NCBI RefSeq assembly: GCF_030525615.1
Contig: NZ_JAUNEJ010000001.1
Span: 124,001-188,000, forward strand
Reading direction: 5' to 3'
Length of the DNA stretch: 64,000 nt
Origin: Cutibacterium sp.
Lineage (GTDB): Bacteria; Actinomycetota; Actinomycetes; Propionibacteriales; Propionibacteriaceae
This document shows positions 9,901-17,600 of this stretch, piece by piece. The translations under genes and the position numbers were made by a program. How positions within the stretch are numbered: the stretch's first letter is position 1; each line of letters begins with the position of its first letter. The notes beneath the pieces are model-generated. The model did no database searches. It saw only the letters and a program-made list of their open reading frames with translations, and had not been told where the DNA came from.

Positions 9901-10860
9901 GGAGAACGACGCACCCCACGGGGTGAAAGCGCCGCCCTGGGACTCAGCGATCATGTACGGCGTGTCGGGGGCGAACTTGCGGAACTGCTGCTCATTGTCA
10001 GGCAGCTGCTTGCGTACCTGTGAGCAGTTGAAGCCGAGCGGGTAGACATCGCTGGTGTAGAAATCCGTGCCGAATTTCTCGGTATCTTTGAATCGTCCGC
10101 CCATGCCCCAGTCGTTGTGAAACAGGGGAACGTCTATGCCATCGTCACGGACTACCTTCGTTAGGGCCTTGAGGTAGTCCTCCTGAAGAGGAGTCTGGTC
10201 GATGAGCTCGTTTTCCACCTGATACAACAGGATGGAGCCGCCGCCATTCGTGACGAGGTGTTTCTTGGCGATAGCGTTGAAGGCATTGAGCCACTCCTTC
10301 GCCGGGGCAAGATTCTCGACGCTGCGCAGTGATTTGTAGCCCTTATTTGACATCCAGGCGGGCAGTCCGCCCATCGAGATTTCAGCGTTGATGTACGGGC
10401 CGGGGCGAGCGATGACGAAGAGTCCCTCCTCCTCGGCAATGGTGAGGAGTTTGTCGATGTCCTTGATTCCGGAGAAGTCGAATTCCCCACCTTCCTCAGT
10501 TTGATGCAAACCCCAGAAGAAATACAGGGAAACGGCGTTAAAGCCAGATGCCTTGATCTTCTGCATCACATCGCGCCATGCGTCGGGCGAGGGAAGGCGC
10601 CAATAATGAAACTCTCCGGCGTACACATTCAGCCGTTCACCATCGATCATGAAACTATGTTTGTCGAACGTCACCTTATGTGGTTTTCCGTCGCCGATGA
10701 TGGTGGCTGGTTGGGTAGGGACAACGACGTCACTGTCAGGTGAGGCGGCCATCGCTGGCTGAGTTCCGGGAGAACACAGGCTTGAGGTGATTAACAGGGC
10801 AGCGGTGCCAAGTGCTGATGTCACGGCCGTGGTCAAGGGTCTGAAGAATGGGGAGGGCAA
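6979..10860 (-). CDS. Secreted beta-galactosidase (GH35) with PKD domain, ending in LPRTGA
   Basis: 1293 residues. A signal peptide (about 1-39, ending AMAAS) precedes a GH35 TIM barrel at about 65-390. AGEFHYWRLP, ARPGPYINAE and GGLPAWM are family motifs. The proposed acid/base is Glu218 in QVENE and the nucleophile Glu306 in IAESQGG. Jelly-roll and galactose-binding-type domains follow, then a PKD repeat at about 1150-1240 (WGDGSQPTSTPTHAYS) and a Ser/Pro/Thr-rich linker. The protein ends exactly in LPRTGA with no anchor helix. The start is TTG, with AAAGGAG 7-8 bases upstream. The enzyme should remove terminal beta-galactose outside the cell. With the sialidase downstream it forms a logical two-step system for trimming host glycans. 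Confidence 0.92.
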   Translation of the reverse strand: MPSPFFRPLTTAVTSALGTAALLITSSLCSPGTQPAMAASPDSDVVVPTQPATIIGDGKPHKVTFDKHSFMIDGERLNVYAGEFHYWRLPSPDAWRDVMQKIKASGFNAVSLYFFWGLHQTEEGGEFDFSGIKDIDKLLTIAEEEGLFVIARPGPYINAEISMGGLPAWMSNKGYKSLRSVENLAPAKEWLNAFNAIAKKHLVTNGGGSILLYQVENELIDQTPLQEDYLKALTKVVRDDGIDVPLFHNDWGMGGRFKDTEKFGTDFYTSDVYPLGFNCSQVRKQLPDNEQQFRKFAPDTPYMIAESQGGAFTPWGASFSPEKCAEFTDSQFTRQWSMTNMANGVTAFSYYMSHGGTNWGWTGAPASGYTSYDYGAALNEARAITPKLAAQKEAGYLQRAFPALTEMDPAGAPTVAEQSGDSVKGYQRIKAGDGTDAERFLAFRLSDSNSTKDTSFTTSLWLDSQDTGIAAPVVVEDDDAQIAYSGKWTKESDPSASGGTIHTATTKGASATFKFNGTGIRYLSASSTDFGKVQVQVDDRPAQVVNAWTSSNQNKPSQVVLADVQNLDPGEHTITVTALGEKADPSGGTTVSVDAFQVTKAPDSRTAGGEEHKVGWSRIPQTKGAKLHLHGRDAIALTANFDIAGNRVGYTTAQLFAAPQPSANGVVQYLMGVEGDPAEIVIRAKSEPSIVAPEGVTKSWNAEKGELLLSWTTKAQPQDIVVNGDGQPLTLRAISRDYAANVWQVYDGNRPVTVEGADLVRGAKYDGRTLHLNGSMSKPATLRVVADGMDSWTWNGTATSGAVPGPKQVEAPELEWHTTTGAPEANPKFDVGGWKIADSTRADNSRQGPGPHQGVVLDSNHYGFFEGDVWYRASYTAAGSKITLQGNGGSGVPAHGRNPAFGQVWANGKYVGAFAADGSSQSLTLPVSAGDQVELAVLVHNLGQNLDWNDDGLSRQNRGLYDADLNSSGAVTWRIQGAGDPTGNADLARTMYNNGGLYGERAGWYLPGYPISDWAEASSFAPTEAGLNWYASDFTLDVPEGQDQAYEVQITPNGGIPNDHSQVTIFVNGWNTGVYIGDIGPQTKFTIPAQFLNLRGTNRLTVAVASKTAGAGPKGIDVVPTTATTGSVIGAQNEAPSYPKRSIEGKVSSSQVDPGAEVRAESTIASPHLIRGDRLGSGELVRIEYLWGDGSQPTSTPTHAYSAAGTYDVTAVARDSVSGQKLAQAVIGRVTVGGTSSEPSSPTPSSPVSSQTPSSPVSSPTAEQTTQGAQRPPSSPDTNPSKVVPTSLPRTGA

Positions 10861-11417
10861 GGCCCTGCTCCTTTCATCGATGGGGCGTCATTGTCCAGAA
10901 TGTATCAACAGTGGGTAATGAGCGAGGCGCCGTCACCCACGTTTTATCGGTTTCCGTAATTGGTTTGTTGGTTTCAAAGTGCCAATGACCAGAATTCCGA
11001 CAGCGATGGCGGTTCCGAAGAACCGTGGCGATTAATGCGAGCGGAGCAATTCATTGTGCCCCCGTCATTGGGGAGCCATGAAAACGTTTAGGTCACCGGG
11101 GCCGCAATGCCCGTAGTTGACGGCGGTGCGGCCGTCTAGGGCAGGGTGCCTGTTAGATCTTGCAAACCCGAAGGAGTGAGCCTCATCGGCGCTGGTGAGT
11201 GAATCATGGCCGTCAGTGTATGGCTAGGCAGCGGTATCTCGTGGCCTAGTAAGTGCCAAGAGCGCAGAGCATGCGAGCGTTTTCATAGGATGTGCGCACA
11301 CGCCGTAAGCGATCAGGCGTGAGACCTCTGGTTGCTCAGACAAGCGGTGGCCATCATGCCGGGGTGTTCATGGCGGAGCCATCCCTGATGGGTTGCCGGA
11401 AAACCGGCTCCTTCGGT
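10861..11417. other. Long intergenic region between lipA and the beta-galactosidase gene
   Basis: About 560 bp with no gene I can support; open stretches are short and lack ribosome sites or familiar motifs. Its right part is downstream of lipA and its left part must hold the beta-galactosidase promoter. Two repeat-like signals sit at 10948-10956 (CGGTTTCCG, a CGG-N3-CCG inverted repeat) and 10960-10975 (two copies of TTGGTTTS). They are possible regulator sites, but the evidence is weak. Confidence 0.4.
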
Positions 11418-11435
11418 ACTCGAGCTATCTCGAGT
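11418..11435 (-). terminator. Hairpin after lipA
   Basis: ACTCGAG and CTCGAGT form a perfect 7-bp stem with a 4-nt loop, starting 4 bases beyond the lipA stop. A second small hairpin (GCCGG-AAAA-CCGGC, about 11395-11408) follows. No T-run is present. Confidence 0.5.
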
Positions 11436-11439
11436 TCCG

Positions 11440-12432
11440 TCACTCTTTGGCCACGAACGGCGCGGGTCGCGCACCGTCACGGTATCCCGTCACGATCGTT
11501 ACTGGTCGCTCCCCACGAGCTTCCATAGCTTGCCGGTAAAGGCGTCCAGCTCGGTAGGAGGAACGCACGAGTGGTCCACTCATCACGCCAACAAACCCAA
11601 TCTCGCGGGCCTCTTCCGCCAACTCGTCAAACTCCTGCGGAGTCACCCAGCGGTCGATGGGGTGCAGATAGGCGTTGGGGCGCAGGTACTGGGTGATCGT
11701 CAGCAGGTCAGTGTTGGCGTCGTGAAGGGCCTGCATGGCTTCCGAGATCTCCTCCCGAGTCTCTCCCATGCCGAGGATGAGATTCGACTTGGTGATGAGA
11801 CCGGCCTCGTGTGCCGAGTTGAGGACGGCCAGAGAACGGTCGTACCGGAATCCTGGCCGGATACTTTTGAAGATACGGGGAACTGTCTCGAGGTTGTGTC
11901 CGAAGACTTCTGGGCGTGACTCGAAAACAACGTCGAGGAGTTCTTGCTTGCCGGAGAAGTCCTGGGCCAGCATCTCGACTCCGACTCCGGGGTTTACCTG
12001 GTGGATTTGACGAACCGTTTCGGCGCACAACCAGGCACCCTCGTCGTCGAGGTCGTCGCGACACACCGAAGTGACAGTGGCGTAGCGTAACCCCATCTGC
12101 TTAACGGACTCAGCAACGCGACGGGGTTCGTCCGTGTCATAACCCTCCGGCTTGGCCGACTCAATCTGGCAGAAGTCGCAGCGACGTGTGCAGTGGTCGC
12201 CGCCGATAAGGAAGGTGGCCTCACGATCTTCCCAGCATTCGAAGATGTTGGGGCAGCCAGCCTCCTGACACACGGTGTGAAGGTCACCGTCGATCATCCG
12301 GCGGCGCATATCGCGGTATTCGGGACCCATCGTGGCCCGAGTACGGATCCAGCGGGGCTTGTCCTCAATGGGGGTCTGGGAGTTTTTGACCTCGATTCGG
12401 AGGAGCTTTCTACCGTCTGCTTCGACACTCAC
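11440..12432 (-). CDS. lipA: Lipoyl synthase (radical SAM)
   Basis: 330 residues. It inserts two sulphurs into protein-bound octanoyl groups to make lipoate. Both iron-sulphur sites are intact: the auxiliary-cluster cysteines 55, 60 and 66 ([12 protein letters not shown]) and the radical-SAM cysteines 81, 85 and 88 (CTRRCDFC). The N-terminal KPRWIRTRA and the C-terminal [13 protein letters not shown] motif, with the serine that ligates the auxiliary cluster, are also present. The start is a GTG 10 bp after the copA stop, so lipA may be read from the copA transcript. Its likely targets are encoded nearby: the E2 acyltransferase (17.6-19.4 kb) and GcvH (62.5-62.9 kb). The octanoyl donor enzyme LipB lies 4.2 kb away beyond two copper genes. 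Confidence 0.97.
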   Translation of the reverse strand: MSVEADGRKLLRIEVKNSQTPIEDKPRWIRTRATMGPEYRDMRRRMIDGDLHTVCQEAGCPNIFECWEDREATFLIGGDHCTRRCDFCQIESAKPEGYDTDEPRRVAESVKQMGLRYATVTSVCRDDLDDEGAWLCAETVRQIHQVNPGVGVEMLAQDFSGKQELLDVVFESRPEVFGHNLETVPRIFKSIRPGFRYDRSLAVLNSAHEAGLITKSNLILGMGETREEISEAMQALHDANTDLLTITQYLRPNAYLHPIDRWVTPQEFDELAEEAREIGFVGVMSGPLVRSSYRAGRLYRQAMEARGERPVTIVTGYRDGARPAPFVAKE

Positions 12433-12442
12433 GATGGCCAGT

Positions 12443-14686
12443 CTAACTGCGCGTGCTGAAGTTGCGAAGTGTCAGTGAATGGGTCACCACGAACAGGCTC
12501 GACAGGCTCATGGCTAGCCCAGATATCAGTGGATTGAGGAGTCCGGAAGCTGCAATCGGGATCGCCGCGATGTTGTAGAGGAACGCCCATACAAGGTTGC
12601 CTCGGATGGTGCGAAGGGTGCGTCGGGACAGTGCAATGGCGTCCGGGACGACACTCAGATGGTGACGCACACAGATAATGTCCGCGCTGCGCATTGCAAT
12701 GTCGGTACCAGTGACCATTGCCAGACCAAGATCAGAGCTGGCCAAGGCAGCCGCGTCGTTAATCCCGTCTCCGACCATGGCGACGTGACGACCCTCGTTG
12801 CGCAGCTTATCGACGACTTCGGCTTTGTCGGTGGGGAGAACCTCTGCACGCACATCATCGATACCAAGCTGGGAAGCAACGGCATTCGCAGCGGCCATGG
12901 AGTCTCCGGTGAGGAGGATGGTTCGCAGCCCCATCTTCTTCAGCCGGGCGATGACCTCAGAAGCTTCGGACTTGACCGTGTCGGAAATGACAAGAGCTGC
13001 AGCGGCTTGTCCGTCGATTGCTACCAGGGCGGTGGAGTGACCGGTGCGGGCCGCCTGGTCGACAGCCTCAGTGAGTTCGGCGGGAATGGTTATACCGGTC
13101 TCGGTGAGGAAGGCGGGATTGCCGACCATGACATGATGGCCGTCGACCTCGCCTTCGCTACCACGCCCTGCGACGGTGCGTGGGCTGGGGCATTGCGGCA
13201 CGGTGGAGCCGACAGCGGCGACGATCGCTTTGGCTACCGGATGGGTGGAGTGCTGATCTAGAGCTGCGGCATATTGATGGGCTTGCTTGAGGTCATGCCC
13301 GTGAGCGGCAATTCGGTCGGTGAGGGCCATGTCCCCGGTGGTCACAGTGCCGGTTTTGTCGAGGATGACAGTATCTATGCGCCCCGACGCTTCCAGAGCC
13401 TCCGGACCTTTGATGAGGATTCCCAGCTGACCGCCGCGTCCGACCCCGACCATGAGAGCAGTTGGGGTAGCCAGCCCCAGCGCACAGGGGCAGGCGATGA
13501 TGAGCACAGAGAGAGCCGCAGACAATGCATGACGGATGCCGACCCCGGCTATCCACCACCCGAAGAAGGTGAGGAAGACGATGGCTAGTACCGCCGGCAC
13601 AAAAATCTCGACGACTTTGTCGACCAGACGCTGGACATTGGCTTTTCGGGCTTGGGCTTCCTCGGCCATGACCGCCATCTGAGCAAGTTGGCTGCGCGCT
13701 CCCACACCTGTGGCACGCGCGACGATTCGCCCGGTGAGGTTCATCGTTCCACCCAAAACAGTCGATCCAACGGTGGCGTCGACTGGCATTGGTTCGCCAG
13801 TCATCATCGAGGTATCAATACTCGACGCCCCCTCAACGATCTTCCCGTCAGCGGCGAGAGTCTCACCTGCCAAGGTGACGAACAAGTCGCCCTGGTGCAA
13901 CTTCTCAATGGGGATGACGGTTTCGGTCCCGTCACGCAACACGCGTGCATTCTTGGCCGCCAGCTGGCCCAAGGCCGTCAGCACCGAGCGAGCTGACCTC
14001 TTGGCGCGGGCCTCGAAGTAACGCCCAGCTAGAAGGAAGCAGGTGACCCCTGCCGCGACGTCGAGATAGAGGGTGTCCGCCCCGGCAGGGGTAATGCCAT
14101 AGCCAAGCCAGTACCCTTCGTTGTCTTGCGTGCCGATAAGGATGGAGATAAAAGACCACCCAAAAGACGACAACACACCTAGGGAGACCAGGGTGTCCAT
14201 GGACGTCATGCCGTGGCGCAGATTTAACCAGGTCGCCTTGTGAAATGGCCATGCCGACCAAAAAACTACCGGCAAGGAAAGCACCATGAGCAGCCAGTCC
14301 CACGCGGGAAAGCGCAGCTGCGGTTCGAGGGCTAATACCAACCCGATGTCCATCAGTGGCAGGGTGAGCAGGACGGCGACGATGAGTCGGCGGCGCAGCA
14401 TCGTGATGCGCCGTTCCGCCTCGGCAGCCAGATCAATATCAGAGAGTGCTGCGGCGGTGTATCCAACATCCTTGATGGCAGCGATGGCGTCCTCGATGTC
14501 GATGCCAGTAACTGTCGCTCGTTCAGAGGCATAATTGACGCTCGCGTGAACTCCGTCAATACGTGTCAGACGCTTCTCTATGGTGGTGGCACACGCCGCG
14601 CAGGTCATCCCTTCGATCTGGAGCTGGACCGGAGGACGAAGGACGGATTCGTCCTCATCCTGTTCGTCGCTCGTCACCGTAGTCAT
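12443..14686 (-). CDS. copA: Copper-transporting P1B-type ATPase
   Basis: 747 residues. One N-terminal heavy-metal-binding domain carries GMTCAAC (Cys29, Cys32). The actuator loop has [16 protein letters not shown], membrane segment 6 carries [10 protein letters not shown], and the phosphorylation site is [27 protein letters not shown] is the hinge motif. CPC and the C-terminal hydrophobic pair with a YN motif (LYNIAAIP) indicate Cu(I) specificity. The protein exports Cu(I) from the cytoplasm. Its ATG overlaps the stop of the CopD/CtaG-like gene by 4 bp (ATGA), so the two are coupled. lipA begins 10 bp downstream. Export could also deliver copper for cytochrome oxidase assembly. I see no obvious copper-responsive operator. 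Confidence 0.95.
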   Translation of the reverse strand: MTTVTSDEQDEDESVLRPPVQLQIEGMTCAACATTIEKRLTRIDGVHASVNYASERATVTGIDIEDAIAAIKDVGYTAAALSDIDLAAEAERRITMLRRRLIVAVLLTLPLMDIGLVLALEPQLRFPAWDWLLMVLSLPVVFWSAWPFHKATWLNLRHGMTSMDTLVSLGVLSSFGWSFISILIGTQDNEGYWLGYGITPAGADTLYLDVAAGVTCFLLAGRYFEARAKRSARSVLTALGQLAAKNARVLRDGTETVIPIEKLHQGDLFVTLAGETLAADGKIVEGASSIDTSMMTGEPMPVDATVGSTVLGGTMNLTGRIVARATGVGARSQLAQMAVMAEEAQARKANVQRLVDKVVEIFVPAVLAIVFLTFFGWWIAGVGIRHALSAALSVLIIACPCALGLATPTALMVGVGRGGQLGILIKGPEALEASGRIDTVILDKTGTVTTGDMALTDRIAAHGHDLKQAHQYAAALDQHSTHPVAKAIVAAVGSTVPQCPSPRTVAGRGSEGEVDGHHVMVGNPAFLTETGITIPAELTEAVDQAARTGHSTALVAIDGQAAAALVISDTVKSEASEVIARLKKMGLRTILLTGDSMAAANAVASQLGIDDVRAEVLPTDKAEVVDKLRNEGRHVAMVGDGINDAAALASSDLGLAMVTGTDIAMRSADIICVRHHLSVVPDAIALSRRTLRTIRGNLVWAFLYNIAAIPIAASGLLNPLISGLAMSLSSLFVVTHSLTLRNFSTRS

Positions 14687-16626
14687 GACGGGTTCTCCGG
14701 ATTGTGCGGTTTGATTTCTTGTCCAGCCATTCGAGCCAACATGTCGTTGTATGCGGCGAGGGATTCGTCAAGAGTGGCGTCCTCGGAGGCGTCGACCCGG
14801 CGTTGGTCACGCCGATCGGCCATGAACCATTGCACGCATAAAGCGATCAGCACCAAGGCCATCGGAATCTCACCAGTGGCCCAGGTGATCTGGCCGCCAA
14901 GGTTTTGGTCATCGCGCAGATTCGCTACCCAGGGGATCGACAGAGCCTGGTAGAACTCTTTGCCGATGACTTGATGGGCATTCATTGTGATGACGGCGAA
15001 GAAGGAGTGAAAGGGCATTGCGGTGATGACGAAGCCCAGCCGGCCAATGTGAGGCAGGGACGCAGGCAGGTCGTCCAGACCAATGACATACTCGAAAAGC
15101 ATGAACCCGGCCATCAGAAAATGCAGCAGCATCCACTGGTGACCCCAGTGATAGCGCATCAAATAGCCGAAGATCGGGGTGAAATACACCACGTAGAAGC
15201 TGGCGATGAAGACGATCCAAGCCGCAAACGGGCCGAAGAGAAGCTTCGTGGGACGCCATTCCAGCGCCGCCATCAGACAATCCTGAGGTCCATTAAAGCC
15301 GTCGTCAATCTGGTCACCGGTACGAAAAGCCTCCCTCATGAGGGTCACCGGCGCTCCCAGCACCAACAGTGCAGGTATCAGCATGTTGAAGGTCATGTGG
15401 ACCAACATGTGCCAGCTGAACTGCATGGAGGAGTACTCCCACAGGCCTGCGCTCGCCAAATAGATCACGATGACCCAGGCCCCGATCCAAGAACCGATAC
15501 GCGCGCTAGACCATGCGCCTCCGCGACGCTTGACGATGGTTACCGCTACGAGGTATCCGGCAATCCCTAGCATCGACAGGACCCAGAAGCCAATGTTGGG
15601 TCGGCCCGGGGCTAGTAAGACACCAGTGGTGGGTGCCGACGGCAGTTCGTAGCCCAGGTAGTTCACGGCCGGCGTCTGCCCAACGAGGTAGCGCGGCGGA
15701 ATGAGCTGGGTGCTGGCCCCCGTGACCGTTACAACGATCGCGACCATTGCCAGACGAAGCCACCCAGAGATTCTAGAGCGTGGTAACCAACTCGCGGCTA
15801 CCCACACCGTCGCCGCAATGAGCAGGACGACCCGAGCCACGCCCCACCGATCCGATAGCCAGGAATGCCCAGCTTGGCCTTGCCAGGTGACGACGATTCC
15901 GCCGGCCAAACTGATGAGTGCTCCGAGACGCTCTAACCATGCCAACCTGTTGCTGATCGCGGGGCTGGGCCCAGTGAGGACCTCGGCGAGGACGCAGGCC
16001 GCCGCAATGGTCATGCCGACGGCAGCGAGAGCTCCCGAATCGGTGGCGAAGTCATGGTTGAGACCTACCGAAATGGCTCCGGTTACTGGAATCGGCAGGG
16101 CGGCAAGGATCGTCACCAAGGTTGCCATGACAAGGCCGCCAAGATGAGTCGTGAGCAGAGCTAGCAGCGCGACCACCAGCCCCAACACGGCGACGACGAG
16201 CCAGGCCGTTACCGAGGGAGTCGAGGAGAGGTAGGTGGGTATGTCGAGGATCGCCTGCTCAAAGGTCAAACCGGCAGAGTCGGCCGATTCCAAAGGAATC
16301 ATGAGCAGCGCCAGCAGTGCCCACATCTGGGCTGCCAGCCAGGCTCGGCGCCCGCGGGTGCGAGTGCGGTCGACAGTGTCGCGATGAGGCGAACACAAGG
16401 TAGCGCGGAAAAGCTCGGCCAAAGTCCACGTCAGTGTTGCCCAAAAGAGGGTCCCGACGACGGCGTGGAGGACGCTGGTGAGGAGGTCCGGAGTTTCCCT
16501 GCCCAACAGACGAGGTTCGAAGGAGCGGAGTCGACCAATCATGGCGGCTATGGCGGCCATGACGACACTCGTGGCCACGAGTAGCGGTCCAGTGGCGCGA
16601 GCGCGAATGGGATGCGTCACCAACAT
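14683..16626 (-). CDS. CopD/CtaG-like fusion membrane protein (copper handling, oxidase assembly)
   Basis: 647 residues with about fifteen membrane segments in two halves. The N-terminal half (about 1-320) resembles the CopD copper-import domain. The C-terminal half (about 370-610) resembles the caa3-type CtaG assembly factor, with MQFSWHMLVHMTFNM, YFTPIFGYLM, HWGHQWMLLHFLMAG and MPFHSFFAVITMN. The many membrane His and Met residues suit copper binding. Fused CopD-CtaG proteins are common in actinobacteria. The role is probably copper delivery to the aa3 oxidase, whose genes lie 10 kb away, or periplasmic copper homeostasis. Its stop overlaps the start of copA, so the pair forms one unit. Confidence 0.85.
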   Translation of the reverse strand: MLVTHPIRARATGPLLVATSVVMAAIAAMIGRLRSFEPRLLGRETPDLLTSVLHAVVGTLFWATLTWTLAELFRATLCSPHRDTVDRTRTRGRRAWLAAQMWALLALLMIPLESADSAGLTFEQAILDIPTYLSSTPSVTAWLVVAVLGLVVALLALLTTHLGGLVMATLVTILAALPIPVTGAISVGLNHDFATDSGALAAVGMTIAAACVLAEVLTGPSPAISNRLAWLERLGALISLAGGIVVTWQGQAGHSWLSDRWGVARVVLLIAATVWVAASWLPRSRISGWLRLAMVAIVVTVTGASTQLIPPRYLVGQTPAVNYLGYELPSAPTTGVLLAPGRPNIGFWVLSMLGIAGYLVAVTIVKRRGGAWSSARIGSWIGAWVIVIYLASAGLWEYSSMQFSWHMLVHMTFNMLIPALLVLGAPVTLMREAFRTGDQIDDGFNGPQDCLMAALEWRPTKLLFGPFAAWIVFIASFYVVYFTPIFGYLMRYHWGHQWMLLHFLMAGFMLFEYVIGLDDLPASLPHIGRLGFVITAMPFHSFFAVITMNAHQVIGKEFYQALSIPWVANLRDDQNLGGQITWATGEIPMALVLIALCVQWFMADRRDQRRVDASEDATLDESLAAYNDMLARMAGQEIKPHNPENPS

Positions 16627-16675
16627 CTCCTTTGGGACGGGGTAGGGGAGACTGTAGCCCAGCGGACGGACAGGT

Positions 16676-17530
16676 TCATGAAGTTGGGTGGAGGAACGCC
16701 GGATGTTCCCGACGCGGAATGTCTGGACTCATTTCGTAGGGTCGGAATGACATCATTTCGGTGAGGATGGGTTCGAGTTTGCCTGCCACCTCGAGCATGG
16801 TGGGCACCTCAGCCTCAGGGCCGTGCAGACGCCTCAGCTCGCGTCCCATACTGGTGACGTCAGCATCAGAAATACCGCAGGGAATGATGTTGTCGAACCT
16901 GGCGGTGTCGGGGTCGATATTGAGAGCGAATCCATGCATCGCCGTTTGCCGAGACACCCGGATACCGATGGCACAGATCTTGCGCTCAGGCCCCATCCCG
17001 TCGGAGGGGAACCAGACGCCGGTGCGTCCCGGGACACGACCGGCCTTCAACCCATACTCAGCAACGAGGCGGATGATTGACTCCTCGACGCGACGCACAT
17101 AATCCACGACTCCGATACCGCGTTGCAGAAAGACTATGGGGTAACCGACGAGCTGGCCTGGACCGTGCCAGGTGATCTCACCACCACGATCTACCGGGAC
17201 GACGGGGGTGCCATCGAAGGGGTAGGCCTCGGGGCGGGTGCGCCGCCCAGCAGTGTAGACGGGGTCATGTTCGACGTAGATGACCGTATTGGGGCGGTGA
17301 TGGCTGGAAACCTCGGCGTGGATCTCACGCTGGTGGGCCCAGCACTCGTTGTACTCAGTGCGAACTGGGGGATTCTCGGCGATGCCCAGATACTCGAATT
17401 CCAAGCCGGCGGGATGGTCTACCCATCCTTTCGGGGCCACCCCGTTAACGACTTGAGGCGTGGCAGGTTGTGGGGTTGCCGGGGCTTCGTCGCGATCGCA
17501 GGGCTGGTTCTGGGGGGTTGTCACGCTCAT
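16676..17530 (-). CDS. lipB: Octanoyl-[ACP]:protein octanoyltransferase
   Basis: 284 residues. It transfers octanoate from acyl-carrier protein to the lipoyl lysine of target proteins, the first step before LipA. The family motifs are present: RGGEITWHGPGQLVGYPI, RKICAIGIRV with the catalytic lysine, HGFALNI, and IIPCGISD with the catalytic cysteine. I start at the ATG at 17530, giving MSVTTPQNQPC and a low-complexity N-terminal extension of about 45 residues. No strong ribosome site precedes it, so the true start may differ. The gene follows the E2 gene by 70 bp with a hairpin between them. Neighbours sucB, lipA and gcvH show the pathway is used locally. Confidence 0.94.
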   Translation of the reverse strand: MSVTTPQNQPCDRDEAPATPQPATPQVVNGVAPKGWVDHPAGLEFEYLGIAENPPVRTEYNECWAHQREIHAEVSSHHRPNTVIYVEHDPVYTAGRRTRPEAYPFDGTPVVPVDRGGEITWHGPGQLVGYPIVFLQRGIGVVDYVRRVEESIIRLVAEYGLKAGRVPGRTGVWFPSDGMGPERKICAIGIRVSRQTAMHGFALNIDPDTARFDNIIPCGISDADVTSMGRELRRLHGPEAEVPTMLEVAGKLEPILTEMMSFRPYEMSPDIPRREHPAFLHPTS

Positions 17531-17551
17531 CCATGGTAGTCCGGATATGCA

Positions 17552-17587
17552 ACGGGGCCTGGTGCGCGATTCCGCACCAAGCCCCGT
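17552..17587 (-). terminator. Hairpin after the E2 gene
   Basis: Two stacked stems (ACGGGGC/GCCCCGT and GGTGCG/CGCACC, separated by a 2x2 internal loop) close on a 6-nt loop between the E2 stop and the lipB start. It may terminate or attenuate. Confidence 0.65.
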
Positions 17588-17600
17588 CGAGATGTTCGAA

